DNA from: Perkinsus chesapeaki
Lineage: Eukaryota; Perkinsozoa; Perkinsida; Perkinsidae
NCBI GenBank assembly: GCA_013115145.1
Contig: JAAPAO010000301.1
Span: forward strand, 1 to 41,471
Direction: 5' to 3'
Length of the DNA: 41,471 nucleotides
Each line of letters opens with the position of its first letter. Position 1 is the stretch's first letter. The notes beneath the pieces are model-generated. The model saw only the letters and a program-made list of their open reading frames with translations. It was not told where the DNA came from and searched no databases. Position numbers and translations under genes: made by a program. Shown here piece after piece: positions 22,426 to 32,983 of this stretch.

Positions 22426-23145
22426 ATGATTTCACGGCGATCACGAGTGTTGTTGGCGGAGCTTGTCGGGGACCATATACACCCATTTAGGGTTAATGTA
22501 ACAGGCCTCCACTACGGCACCACCGTAGCGGATGTAAGGGCACTGTTCAAAGGTGCACATACGGAGCTGGTCGCAGTGTGAAAGCTATAGGTGTCAGATT
22601 ACAAATCGATCCCTCAAGTCGGAGGCGTTCAGTTAGCGGCGCCCACCTCGCGAGACAAGGGCACTCCTTTCTTCACGGGCCGGGCATGGGTCACCTTCGA
22701 TAATCCAGAAGAGGTGCGTCGTCCGTAAGCCGTAAGCGAGACTAGTATCGTATCTTTTTCATTCAGGCAGTTCACGCTTCAGAGGCCATGAACGGTAGGC
22801 TAGTGCATAGCGTGGACGGTGGATGGAGGCGAGTTGGAGTGTTCTGCAATTTCAGTGGACCCAAAATCGTCAGGTAGCGCCTCGGCCGTTTCGCTTTATT
22901 ATTAGCACTGTACAGAATTACAGGATTTTCTATAAGCCTTTTTGCTTCATGTAAAGTGTTTTCGATTTCCCTCCAGAGAGGAGAAGTGGCCACCCGTTCC
23001 TGATGAGTATCGCCTCCGAAAGGTGACAGCGCTGAAGGCAGTTGGTGGGAGAAAGTTCAATCACTTCCCTGTTATGACACTTAACGAACAGAAGCATCGC
23101 AGACGATGGAAGATCGGCAACTGGCCGAGGGCGCACAAAGCATGA
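22426..23145 (+). CDS. Small single-RRM RNA-binding protein, 168 aa
   Basis: Exons are 22426-22575, 22633-22713, 22767-22873 and 22977-23145 (507 nt). One RRM spans about residues 16-100: RNP2-like FRVNVTGLHYGTT, helix 1 VADVRALFKGA, RNP1-like GRAWVTFDN, then the second helix EEAVHASEAMNGRLV. The C-terminus is basic (KWPPVPDEYRLRKV, QKHRRRWKIGNWP). Without splicing, in-frame TGA and TAG codons at 22579 and 22588 look like breaks; removal of the 57-nt GT-AG intron 22576-22632 restores a normal RRM. The specific RNA process is unknown. Confidence 0.72.
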
Positions 23146-23394
23146 GCTTCATATCGATACCGCAGAGTTTCCGCACGTGCCAAGCTGAATGGAGTTTTAG
23201 TGCCGCAATAGAGAAGGTCATCGCTGGGGATGCCGGCGTTAGTGTCCTACCGCGCCGGCGAATTCGGATTTTACTACCCATGCCCTGTTAGCTTTCCCGA
23301 TGGCTCCTCGAACATCGTGGACAATTGAAGATTATAGGAATTGTAAGATACGTCTGTTTTCACCCCCGCCTGGAAGCCGTAGAAGTCCCAAGGG

Positions 23395-24267
23395 ATGAGT
23401 TCAGATTCCGCCCGACTTCGTAGGGACCATGAGACACTTATCCAGGATTACGTGAAGCTGAGGTAGCACTTGGCGCTTTGTTGGACAAGACTCTCCCCGA
23501 CACGTCACTGTACCTCTCCAGTATGAATTCATGTCAGCGAGTGGTGCCGCTCTACTGTTGTCGTTATAAAGCAAGTTCTTCATCACAGAGTTTCGTCCGC
23601 TCCTCGCTGGAACCGGTCATTGAGGAGGCAGAGGAACCGATAGAGGCCGTGGAGGCGGCAATGCCGAGCAAAATCCCAGCGCCGGCTGTTGACTTGCCGG
23701 CATCATATCGCATCGAAATTGGTGGTGAAGAGGCTTACCGATGCTGTGCCAACAGCGCTGGTGAGGCGTGTGAAAAGTCGCCTATTGTGGAGGAGCTGGT
23801 AGCATCATCTTCGCAGTGTTAAATAGTAGTCGTACTGCAGGAGGAAGTGAACTCTGTCTTCTCGAGGCAAACAGAGCCCTCCCCCGACCGGGACTCGCTA
23901 GGTTCTCCCGATTATGGGAGCCAAGACTCTGATAGGAACTCCCCTTCCACCTGCAGCGACTTGCCATCCTACCTCTCTGACAGCGATCATAGCAGTCCGT
24001 CAAGTATAGGGGTGCGGTCCCCTCCTATAGCTGATGATGGGGAAAAAGAATGGCCTATCATGAATTGGTAGACTCTCGCGTCCCGCTAACATGAACGCTT
24101 CTCACAGGTTCAACGATGGGCTACAGCCCTCGCACAAAGCTCACCTCCGGAAGGCCAGGGACGACGAAAGCACCGTAGTGTCGTACTCATCCAGGCGAGA
24201 TTCAACAGCCACCTGCAGCAGCCTTGAGTCCTATGTTTCCTCGGACAATGAAGATCAGTCTTCGTGA
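23395..24267 (+). CDS. Unrecognised Ser/acidic-rich protein, about 243 aa
   Basis: Probable exons are 23395-23462, 23522-23798, 23841-24067 and 24108-24267 (732 nt). The start is MSSDSARLRRDHETLIQDYV, a short charged helix. The middle is Glu/Ala/Pro-rich with a Cys-containing segment (EAYRCCANSAGEACEK). The last two exons are Ser/Asp-rich and likely disordered (PSTCSDLPSYLSDSDHSSPS, ending SSLESYVSSDNEDQSS), with many potential phosphorylation sites. No domain is recognised. A further intron inside exon 2 (about 23546-23592) is possible. Confidence 0.5.
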
Positions 24268-24455
24268 TACATACATCATGATAATGCCGTTCCACTTGGT
24301 TCCCTTGGTTTTGCGTTTAACTGTGCTCTCGTCCACACGGGTCGAGCCCACCGTGAGTGCTAGCGGGCGTGTCATTTACGTGAATGCTGCTATTGAGAAC
24401 TTATGATCGTTGTGGATTTTCGGAACCTTCTTTTCGTTGGTAGTAATCTTCTAGT

Positions 24456-26387
24456 ATGGCGCGCGGAGAGGCCCCAGGGAATTCCGGGCCTGTCCGAGGA
24501 CTCACCTATTACGAGAACCCCCGCAAGCAGGGTGCTTCGACTACAATTATGATACCAGGTTTCATGGCTAAGGTGGATAAAGCAGTGCCGTTGGTAAGGA
24601 AGCCGCCAGCTAACAGAGTACGAGGATGCTTTGGTAGGTGAACAAGGGGGATATCATCCAAGCCTTTGAAGCGCTGCCGACGAATGCCAAGCAGGAGCTC
24701 CTAACCATAGTCGATGCTGACCTTGTGTCGCGAATGAACGAGATTGACGTGGTAAGACTCTCTATCGTCATGTTGTCATTTAGAGTGACCGCACATTTGA
24801 TCAGAGAGCAAAGCGACAGGACGTGGCGTTGTTGCATCAGCAGCACCCACGTTCCAAGGCGAAGAGGCTAGTTACAGCGTTTTATGGCTTCAACAGCACC
24901 AAGCTCATGCAGGATATTTTGGACTCTTCCGGTGCACAAGGTAAGCTTTTCTGGACGTCAAGCTTTATACTTGGGCTGATTTAGCCCTTATGCACGATCG
25001 AAGTGTTAAACCTGATGTGCTGCAGCCTAAGTACCACACAGTGCTGAATGGCACCTTGCTACCGGTAAGGACATGCAACTCATAGGGGACTTGCGCAATA
25101 CATGGCTATTGGTTCAGTTCATCCAAGACCGATGTTCGGACTTTTTGGCGAATACTAAAAGAATGCGCTCCAGAATGGTGCGGCGGAAAGAGGTGAGAAC
25201 ACATCCCTGCCACTATGGCTCATGGGCTCTTTTGCTGCTGCTGCTGTTCTTGAGGCACCGTTTTTGTATTTTGTTACTCGCTGGGTCTCGTTGCATTGCA
25301 GGCCATATAACTTCATCATATTATTGTCACTTCTCAGTTGTGGTATCGCCTCGCAGATTTCGCTATGGAAGAGTCGAGGCATGTTGTATTGGATGGCCTT
25401 GTTGCTCAGGCAGTTGAGTGTGTAAGGCGGCCAATGAAGCTTCCCCGTTCGGTTTTTCTCACGCAGGGTATATCTTCTATTATCTTTCAGAGGATTTTGA
25501 ACGAGTATTACAAAGACAAGTTTGCGTCAATTCGGAAGAAGTACGCTCCGGAAGCACCACCAGAAGAACTCGGCACGCCCAGTGGTGATGAGAAGCAGCT
25601 GGGGAGCGGAGAAAAACCTTCCAAAAAGCGTCCTAGTCCCTCTAAGGCTAAGCAGGCCACCACTAAACGACAACCTCCTCATCTTAATAGGCCAGGTAGC
25701 CTGGCTACTCGAAAGGAACCTACATTCCCTCGAATGGTACCAGCTGCGGGTCAACGTCTTCGAAGCGGATCGTCATCGTCTTCCTCTAGTAGCAGCTCCT
25801 CCTCGGCCAGCAGTTCATCGTCATCCTCCTCCGTTGCTTCCTTCTTGTTCAACGTCGTGATGACATCTGAGGGCACTTCTTCCGATACGTCCTCTATGTC
25901 GTCGGATTTTTCCGATACAGTGTCCTCCTTCGAGCCTAAGGCCGGCAGAGCACCGCGTCTACCCATTTTGCGTGAACCCGTACTTCCTCCCATGACCGGC
26001 CCAGCACCAGAAGCTGCTCCTGATGAAGAGTGGCATGTCGTTGGCAAGAACAAAGCTAAGAAGGGCCCTCAAGTATCTAGTCTGATGTCTCCGAGAAGGG
26101 TAGCACGTCGCAAGGCAGCAGCAGCAGCGAGAGCAGCAGTAGCAGAAGCAGGAGCAGCTGAAAAAGCGGCCGCGAAAACGGCCAATAACTCTGTGGGTGA
26201 TGCGCTGGCAGCTGATAACGCAAAGCCAGTGCACTCGGAGGAGGCTGCAGACCTGAGTCACACCGAGTCGAGCTTCCGTGATGCGAGGCTGCAGGTCAAG
26301 AGAACTTTCATTCATATCGACGAGGAACCGACTGATGAGTGCCTTCAATACCACCCTGGCGAGCTCTCAAAAGAGGCGCCGTTCTGA
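24456..26387 (+). CDS. Unrecognised 537-aa protein with poly-Ser and basic C-terminal half
   Basis: Exons are 24456-24593, 24638-24751, 24784-24940, 24985-25064, 25118-25192 and 25338-26387 (1614 nt). The N-terminal half is helical and well ordered: NKGDIIQAFEALPTNAKQEL, then KRLVTAFYGFNSTKLMQDIL, then FIQDRCSDFLANTKRMRSRM, then FAMEESRHVVLDGLVAQAVE, then QRILNEYYKDKFASIRKKY. The second half is disordered: Lys/Pro-rich, then a long poly-Ser tract (about 25771-25845), an acidic Ser stretch, DEEWHVVGKNKAKKGPQ, and a run of Ala/Arg (ARRKAAAAARAAVAEAG). No family is recognised. Its composition resembles nucleolar or RNA-associated proteins, which is only an impression. Confidence 0.65.
25771..25850 (+). 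repeat. Poly-serine coding tract
   Basis: About 24 mostly Ser codons with mixed TCN and AGY use lie inside the 24456-26387 gene. The mixed codons argue for selection on the amino-acid run rather than simple slippage of one triplet. Confidence 0.85.
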
Positions 26388-27101
26388 TAGGCTCTGCTGA
26401 AACGGATTATTGTGTTATATACTTGTATCTGTAGCTACTGGACGTGCTGTTCTATAAATCTGTGATCCTTTATTTCTCCAGGAAAGTTCGTGATAGCCTT
26501 TTCCGCTTATATACTGCCGTTTAACACTTTCAAATGTATCAATTCTCCGATGGAGTCTCAGCCGTCGATGGTTCAGAAGGTGTGCTATCTTGTTAAAATT
26601 GACTGTCTCCTGAATTGAGGTATCGACCTTATCGTGTGGTCAATTAACTCATATACATTCCAGGGAAGACTTCACGAAAACAAGCCACGTGATACATTGC
26701 CCGATTTTCTAGTGCGATTAATTAACTCAAGTAAGTACTTCAGTGCTTCACGAATATAAACCACCCGACATGGAGGTCTGTCTATGTGGGCACCCCGCGC
26801 TGGTGAGGGGCCCTCACTGAGGGTAGCTGTCGGATTGTAGCAACCCGGCGTCGCCAGCCAACAACGCCCGGCTCAGGTGAGCATGTCGTCAGCCAACAGC
26901 ACCCGATAGGTGGTTCAACCAACATTGGCACACTACACCCCGTATGCAAAGGTTGTGCAATTTTGCAGCACAGTTTACGCTAAGGAGTCGCACGCTAGGA
27001 ACTCATCTAATGCGAGCTTACAGAACTAACGTAATTAAATCTTTTTAGACTTGCTGATTGATTTTTTTGCAGGTTTTGATTTCTTCTTTGTGCACATCAT
27101 A
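26388..27101. other. Non-coding stretch with GC-rich structured core
   Basis: No supported gene. AT-rich flanks surround a GC-rich core (about 26770-26930). The core has a perfect 7-bp inverted repeat (26803-26817, GTGAGGG-G-CCCTCAC) and an imperfect direct repeat (26852-26870 and 26887-26905, cgCCAGCCAACAaCgCCCG type). It could be a structured RNA or a repeat remnant; I recognise no known RNA family. Confidence 0.5.
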
Positions 27102-27554
27102 ATGCTGCGTATCATCTCTTCTCTTTTCGTTATTGGCTCCGTCGCAGCTGATTGGAACTACTGCCAGGATATATGTGACGCGACCCCTGGATGCAAGAAC
27201 TATGGCTGGGGTTCCTACTGCAAGGGTAATGGTGTATGCTTTGGTCTTCTTGATATGGGAGATGGTGGTTATTGCTTTGAACCCACTGATGGTTTTGATG
27301 GTGGTTATTGCAGTGATACCGTCTACAATCCCGTCTCGTGTCCTGTCGTTGACAAGACCTGCGAAGATCTTTGCCGCGAGACTCCCAAGTGCAAGAATTC
27401 TAAGTGGGGTTCCTATTGCAAGAAGTATGTCGATCAACCCGGTCCTTACGTATGCTTTGGATTGTATCATTCTGATGGCCCTAAGCTTTGCTATGAACCG
27501 GTGGATGGTGACTGCGATAGCACTCCAGTCTATTGTCCATCTGAGATGGATTAA
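27102..27554 (+). CDS. Cys-rich two-repeat secreted protein, family copy 1
   Basis: A single-exon 150-residue protein. A short signal peptide (MLRIISSLFVIGSVAA) is followed by a mature region starting DWNYCQ. The mature part has 16 cysteines in two homologous halves of about 65 residues. Each half has C-x3-C-x5-C-x8-C, a GSYCK block, a VCFGL block, and a C-[FY]EP-[TV]-DG block followed by two more Cys. Half 1 has NGVCFGLLDMGDGGYCFEP; half 2 has PYVCFGLYHSDGPKLCYEP. Even cysteine numbers suggest eight disulphides per mature chain. The domain is not one I can name. Its secretion signal and multicopy nature suggest an extracellular or surface role. Confidence 0.85.
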   Translation: MLRIISSLFVIGSVAADWNYCQDICDATPGCKNYGWGSYCKGNGVCFGLLDMGDGGYCFEPTDGFDGGYCSDTVYNPVSCPVVDKTCEDLCRETPKCKNSKWGSYCKKYVDQPGPYVCFGLYHSDGPKLCYEPVDGDCDSTPVYCPSEMD

Positions 27555-28157
27555 ATTGAAGATCGTTCTCTTAACTTACTAGGTCTACATTAGACTCGCA
27601 GTCCTTGTAGTCGCTAGCACTTCGTCCTGTAATTTCATTTTTAAGTAGTTCGGGATTATGATTTGATCTCTTTGAAGGGTTGTTGTGTTGTTAATCTCTC
27701 ACTTCTGTTAATGGACTGTATTGACCTCTGCGGTCCCAGTAGTATTACAGTCTGAGGGTGTTGTTTTGCATGGCTAGGAGATGATTTTGTTGTTGGTTCT
27801 CATAGAATTTTGATTTCTCGGAAGATAGTTATCAGAACGATCTTTGTTGTTCACAGTGGGCCATCGATATCAGTCTCATCGTGAGGGTCCCAATTCGTAC
27901 TGGTCTTAGGTCCCAAGACTTACTATAATCGGAGGAGTCTTTTATTGTTAATACAGCAGCTGTATTACAGCTGGCCGATCTCTAACATTCAATAGGATCT
28001 GTTAGTCATGTCACTGCTGGTCCGCGTAGCTGTACAAATTGTTAGATATTTAAAATATTGTTGCTACTTGTCTCACACCGTTCTTAATTCTTCCTTCTAT
28101 AGTCGAATGTATGTGACTGTATTTGTTATTAGTTCGTAGTGCTACGCTCTATCACTC
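27555..28157. other. AT-rich spacer after family copy 1
   Basis: About 600 bp of T-rich sequence with no supported exon. It should contain the 3' end of the copy 1 transcript. Confidence 0.5.
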
Positions 28158-28580
28158 ATGGCATCCAGTCGAATCTGCACGCAAGACGATCCCATTTGGG
28201 ACATCATTCGAGCGAAATGCCTCGGATCCAGGAAAAGCCAAGGTGCAGCAATGCCTCAACTTATAACATATATAAGCTGCCTGTTGAGGATCGGTTGTGC
28301 CTCAGAGCAGCAGGGCATCCCCAACACACGAAGTCTATCCCAACACAGGTCGGAGGACCATAAGACCCTCCTTGACGAGAACTGCGTTACTCGCGAGTAC
28401 TCGCCGAGGTCGGACAGTGAGATAACAATGCTAACGAAAAGTGAGCTGTTCACAGCGTATCGCGAGCCTTCACAGGGAGCACCGCTTCCCAGGCATCAGC
28501 GCTCACTGTCATCATTTCAGCATGGGCGACTAAAGTGCACCCAAGAGCTCACGACTTCTTCCAGAGCCACGAGAGAATGA
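28158..28580 (+). CDS. Hypothetical 140-residue frame
   Basis: An uninterrupted frame from ATG 28158 (MASSRICTQDDPIWDIIRAK) ends TTSSRATRE. It is Ser/Arg/Gln-rich without a recognisable domain, signal peptide or repeat. Internal GT-AG pairs could splice it differently. In this AT-rich block a 140-codon frame is longer than expected by chance, but nothing else supports it. Confidence 0.28.
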   Translation: MASSRICTQDDPIWDIIRAKCLGSRKSQGAAMPQLITYISCLLRIGCASEQQGIPNTRSLSQHRSEDHKTLLDENCVTREYSPRSDSEITMLTKSELFTAYREPSQGAPLPRHQRSLSSFQHGRLKCTQELTTSSRATRE

Positions 28581-29616
28581 TCGAAGTAGCTTAGGTGCAG
28601 CGTTGTTCGATTAAGGCTACTGGTCAGGTTCTACGATCTATTGCCTTGAGAATTCACAGAGAAGATGATCCAATACTTGGGTATATGCGCCAGGTTTAAG
28701 TGCGCTAGTGTATAGTGCAATTCATCTCAGGAGCGATAAATGCGTTAAATGGCATGGTGATTCGGCACAGGACGAGAGAGACGCGAGAGTCAGGCACGCT
28801 CAGATGCGGGTACGGACTATCTCAGCATTTTGGTTGCTCATGTTGGTGTTGATACGGGGAGTCACTGACGGTTGACTAATATTAGATGTTCACGCCTTTC
28901 AGCTCATCAAGCCTAACGAAACAGAACCGAGCGACGCCTTCGTTAGCCGTGTATTGGTCTTCTTCTTCGCCACGAATGAGTCTTTTGAACTTTTAATGCA
29001 ACTACCTAAACAACCGTTTCGGTAAGGCCGTCGCCCCCGCTGTACGTGGGGCTGACCACCAGCGGTGTAAGCTAGTGGGCCGTTTACCCCTTGACTGTCT
29101 TAGGATGCTTTGCGGGGACCAGTTATGCATCAACCTCCATCATATTGCTGGAGAGATTGACTAGTACGCTCGTTCAGTGCTCCATGACACTGCTGATGTA
29201 TAACTTCCGGACATCCAACTTCCGTGTTAACGAAAAACGAGCGTGTCCCCGCTGCACTATGTATGTGATGTGCACAGGTCCAATTTCGATTTCTTAGCGT
29301 ACGTTCTTGGAGCCAGTGCTCTGAATGCTTCGACCTCTCACGAACATATCGAACAACTCCTCCAGGCCTTCTAACTGCGTCGGCTACAAATCTGCCCAGC
29401 ACGGTAGTTACATTGCAGGAAAGCCGCAAGACATCACATCACACAAGATGTGCATGCAGTGAACGCACGCGTTGTGTCGCGAATCTTTTGAATGCGTGGA
29501 GGTGCTGCACTTAACTTACTCTTGCGAGACATTGAATGGGAGTTGTAAATTCTAGCAACATTCCTACTCTGACATGAGCTCTACACCATAGGTTCGTTTA
29601 CATTTTTTACTTTTAA
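28581..29616. other. Non-coding stretch between family copies 1 and 2
   Basis: About 1 kb without a supported gene. A GC-rich patch around 29023-29080 (ccgtcgcccccgctgtacg then tggggctgaccacc) can form short stems. A minus-strand 99-codon frame (29130-29429) has no recognisable features. Confidence 0.45.
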
Positions 29617-30069
29617 ATGATGCGCCTTATCTCGTTCTTCTTCGTTATTGGTTGCGTCACAGCTGAGTGGAACTACTGCCAGGATATATGTGACGCGACC
29701 CCTGGATGCAAGAACTATGGCTGGGGGTCCTACTGCAAGGGTAATGGTGTATGCTTTGGTCTTCTTGATATGGGAGATGGTGGTTATTGCTTTGAACCCA
29801 CTGATGGTTATGATGGTGGTTATTGCAGTGATACCGTCTACAGTCCCGTCTCGTGTCCTGTTGTTGACAAGACCTGCGAAGATCTTTGCAGTGAGACTCC
29901 CAAATGCAAGAACTCCAAGTGGGGTTCCTATTGCAAGAAGTACGTCGATCAACCCGGTCCTTACGTATGCTTTGGATTGTATCATTCTGATGGCCCTAAG
30001 CTTTGCTATGAACCCGTAGATGGTGATTGTGATAGCTCTCCAGTCTATTGTCCATCTGAGATGGACTAG
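29617..30069 (+). CDS. Cys-rich two-repeat secreted protein, family copy 2
   Basis: A single-exon 150-residue protein with signal peptide MMRLISFFFVIGCVTA and mature start EWNYCQDICDATPGC. It is nearly identical to copy 1 through the mature region. All 16 cysteines are conserved, and the few substitutions include Asp to Glu at the first mature residue and Arg-to-Ser in the CEDLC-x-ETPKC loop. Divergence is concentrated in the signal peptide and flanks. It lies 160 bp upstream of copy 3 in the same orientation, a tandem arrangement. Confidence 0.85.
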   Translation: MMRLISFFFVIGCVTAEWNYCQDICDATPGCKNYGWGSYCKGNGVCFGLLDMGDGGYCFEPTDGYDGGYCSDTVYSPVSCPVVDKTCEDLCSETPKCKNSKWGSYCKKYVDQPGPYVCFGLYHSDGPKLCYEPVDGDCDSSPVYCPSEMD

Positions 30070-30210
30070 TACGTCGTATTGCAGCGTAACTTCTAATCGT
30101 AAGTAGTTTCTGAATGTATTTGGTTTTTGCTTCTTGATTATCATGTGTTGGTTTCTTTACTGTCTTGAGTTTTGTTGGGTGTTTTTCGGTCGTAGTGATG
30201 TTATTCGTCA

Positions 30211-30785
30211 GTTTATTTAAACGTTTTCGATGCTTCATCAAATTCTCTCTATCGCTCTTGTTGGTTTGGTTTATTCGACTGATTGGAATTACTGCCAGGA
30301 ATTATGCGAACAAACTGAAGGTTGCCCGAACTACAAGTGGGGTTCCTATTGTAAGGGTAACGGTGTTTGCTTTGGTCTACTGCAACTAACCGAGGATCAG
30401 TACTGCTTCGAGCCTACTGATATGTACTACTCGTTTGACTGCAACGATCAGGTACTTGATCCGGTTCCTTGCCCTGTTGTTGACAAGACATGTTCCGATC
30501 TTTGTGATGAGACCCCCAAGTGCAAGAACTCTAAGTATGGTTCCTACTGTAAGAGCTATGTTAATCAGCCTGGTCCTTATGTATGCTTCGGCCTCTATCA
30601 CTCTGATGGCCCTCATCTTTGCTTTCAACCCGTCGATGGTGATTGTGATGGTACTCCCGTGTTATGCCCAAGTCAAGTTGACTGAGTGGATAACCTTTTC
30701 GTTTTTACGTCTAATTGAAACTAATGTTTCTAAAAGTCTATCGCTCATGCGATTCTGATATTTAATAAGCCAGTATGGCTGACAC
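30211..30785 (+). repeat. Duplicated block, copy A (pairs with 35513-36087)
   Basis: The family copy 3 gene plus about 95 bp of 3' flank is nearly identical to 35513-36087. Shared sequence includes tggataaccNtttcgttttt downstream of the stop and the gatatttaataagccag segment. Similarity fades about 20 bp upstream of the ATG and just after gccagt.ctggc, so the block has fairly sharp edges. Confidence 0.85.
30230..30685 (+). CDS. Cys-rich two-repeat secreted protein, family copy 3 (subtype B)
   Basis: A single-exon 151-residue protein with signal peptide MLHQILSIALVGLVYS and mature start TDWNYCQELCEQTEGC. It has the same 16-cysteine, two-half plan as copies 1 and 2 but a distinct subtype: LLQLTEDQYCFEP and MYYSFDCNDQVLDPVPC in half 1, SKYGSYCKSYVNQPGPY in half 2. 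A TTTAAAC element lies about 12-20 bp upstream of the ATG, as it does before copy 4, and may be a core promoter or leader motif. Confidence 0.85.
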   Translation: MLHQILSIALVGLVYSTDWNYCQELCEQTEGCPNYKWGSYCKGNGVCFGLLQLTEDQYCFEPTDMYYSFDCNDQVLDPVPCPVVDKTCSDLCDETPKCKNSKYGSYCKSYVNQPGPYVCFGLYHSDGPHLCFQPVDGDCDGTPVLCPSQVD

Positions 30786-31242
30786 GTTTCTCACTAGAGT
30801 GAGATAATCTCGGTCAATCTCGTGAAGAGGAGATGCTTTACAATGCATTGTTGTGTTCTTAGTGTTAATAAAGATGCACTAAATGTGGTGCTTGTGTACT
30901 TAATTGATCAAGTAGACTTCTCTGTACTACAAATGAAGCTTGGAAATAGAAGAAAGGGCCGTCCACCTCCTATTAATACTGATCTTTACTCTCCAGTCCA
31001 TTACGAGGTGTCAGATGAAGAACGGTGGGTTTAATTATCTTCAGCTATCATATAAAGTCTGGGAAGATTCAAAAACCGTAGAAACCGGTTGGCTCGCTTT
31101 TGAATTCAACCAGACCGGACCTTGCAATCATATAGAGTGTGTACCAGACCTGCTGAGATACTCATTCGGTGCTAGTTTTCTCAGAGTCGTTCAACTGCTT
31201 GATCGTAAAGTTTCGCTTTAGCCAGCGCTTGCGTCTCAACCA
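30786..31242. other. Spacer with short unsupported frames
   Basis: Two overlapping plus-strand frames (30822-31034 and 31015-31221) are open, but neither has a recognisable domain or splice pattern. The second would start MKNGGFNYLQLSYKVWEDSK. I do not call a gene. Confidence 0.4.
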
Positions 31243-32983
31243 ATGAGATCATTAGTGTCGAAACGGCTATCTGACTTGGAATGTCAACAAATTCCGGGTG
31301 GTTTGTAATGAGTAGTGCACGGCCCTTCGACTGAGTTGTCGGAGTTTTATCGGCCGGCCGTGATTAATTAGTCCAAACCCAACAATATCTCAGCGAGCTT
31401 GGCAACAGTTGTGGCAACCATGAATTAGACGGTATCCTGAAGGTCGTGACAATACCTCAACTTTGGAAAATTCGCGCCCAGTCAATATTCAGGGCCTGAA
31501 TTTCAGGCTAGTGCGAGCATCATTGGAGCGCCTGGTCGATGAAAACGCAGAAGTGCGTTGCCGAGTGTACGATATGATCGATGCTTACGAAGATGCTTTT
31601 ATGTGCTGCGAAAGGAGGGCTGCGCTCATCTTGCGCACTGCTTCCTCGCGCGAGAGGACAGCGAAACAACGGGTGAGCTCGTATAGGCGAGCCCTTGTAG
31701 ATATCCCGCTCCATACTTTTTTGGGGGTTCTAGGGCAACAGCGGAAGGCAGAATCCGAGGCCGCCTCGGAGGGCTTTACCTAAGGAAACATCAAGACCTA
31801 CCACTCGTCCAGAAAATGGCACCAAGCTGAACGAAGTGGAAGGGAAACGCAGAGAGGTCGAAGCGCTAAAAGAGGAGGTCAGTTTACGACCCAAGCCCCC
31901 TCTTTCTCGACATCTTGTCGTCGGGGTCTTCCGAAACCTACCAGTGCATACTATGACCTGAATTTCACTCCCTGAATCTCTCCCAGCTAGCACAGTGCTC
32001 TTCCCAAGGCACATATGAGTTAGTACCGGGTGGATGATGACGAATGGGGACTTGGACCGAATGGAGGTGGCAGCTATCGCCAATTCCAGGCACAATCCCT
32101 CGAGTTACAGGCCAGACGACAACGGCGGGCGCTGGAACAGATCGGCATTTTTGAGAGAAAGATGACAAAACGGAATGACCATTTAAAGGAATACGTAAAG
32201 AAACAACGAAGAGAGTGAGATCTATAACCGATTCATCGCTCGCGAGGACACGGCTTGAGGAGCTTCCTCTCGGTCAAACGGTGCGTCAGATACCGACGCG
32301 CCCAAGCTGCGTGGATGGCTAATCTTGATCGATTGCAGAAACTCAAAGATGCTGTTGACTACTCAGAAAGAGAGTAGTTATCTGGGATATATGGGATTTA
32401 GCAGATAGCGAAGTAACTTGAGATTACTTGATGACAGACACGAGAACTCCTCCAACGAGAGGAGCGAGAGGAGAGCACTCGGTAACGATGTCGAGGAGCT
32501 GCAGGCTTATAGAGAAGATCTGGCTGCTAAACGAAGTGCGATGGAATCCAGGGAAAGGATTAACACCAAACGGGCCGCAGAGATGTTAGCTGTAAACCTT
32601 GGCCCGTTGTTTCCGACTCCCTCCCTGGTACATTACTTTCTGGGCTATCGAGGCCGACTTGACTACCCCGTCTCAATACACTTCAACCTAGGGTTATATC
32701 TTAAAAGATGCGGCTTGCACAGCTAGCTGAAAAGCCTGATTCCGAGGCAGTGTCTTCTAATTCAGACTCTACAAAGCAGAGTGAGTGATCTTACCTGTAC
32801 ATTGAAAGATGCAGAGAGATCAGCTAGAGTTGCGAAGTCGAGGCTGCGTGAGATGAAAAGGATTCGCCGCTCTGCCGAGAAGGACACATCGGTTGTTTTG
32901 GATGCTCATGGAGTTCTAGGTCAGCCCGGACTCGCCAGCGGAAATAGCGAACTTACCGATCAGGTCTGGCTCTAGCAGGGTGA
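31243..32983 (+). CDS. Coiled-coil protein, multi-exon, unrecognised
   Basis: The 5' exons splice cleanly: 31243-31304, 31394-31442, 31493-31672, 31734-31877, 32024-32214 and one from 32339. The start is MRSLVSKRLSDLECQQIPGG. Helical charged segments follow: RLVDENAEVRCRVYDMIDAY, KLNEVEGKRREVEALKEE, FQAQSLELQARRQRRALEQI, AYREDLAAKRSAMESRERIN and SRLREMKRIRRSAEKDTS. The middle junctions (32350-32500) are unresolved because several GT-AG choices compete. The end is probably TGA 32981-32983 after LGLALAG. It looks like a structural or cytoskeletal coiled-coil protein. It is the only clearly spliced gene inside the AT-rich block. Confidence 0.55.

Noticed and set aside
22576-22590. Stop-codon reassignment suggested by in-frame TGA and TAG
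   Set aside because: A normal intron removes both stops, and other genes here use TAA, TAG and TGA as terminators.
23142-23325. Separate short gene after the RRM gene
   Set aside because: The frame overlaps the RRM stop codon and cannot be extended convincingly; more likely 3' untranslated sequence.
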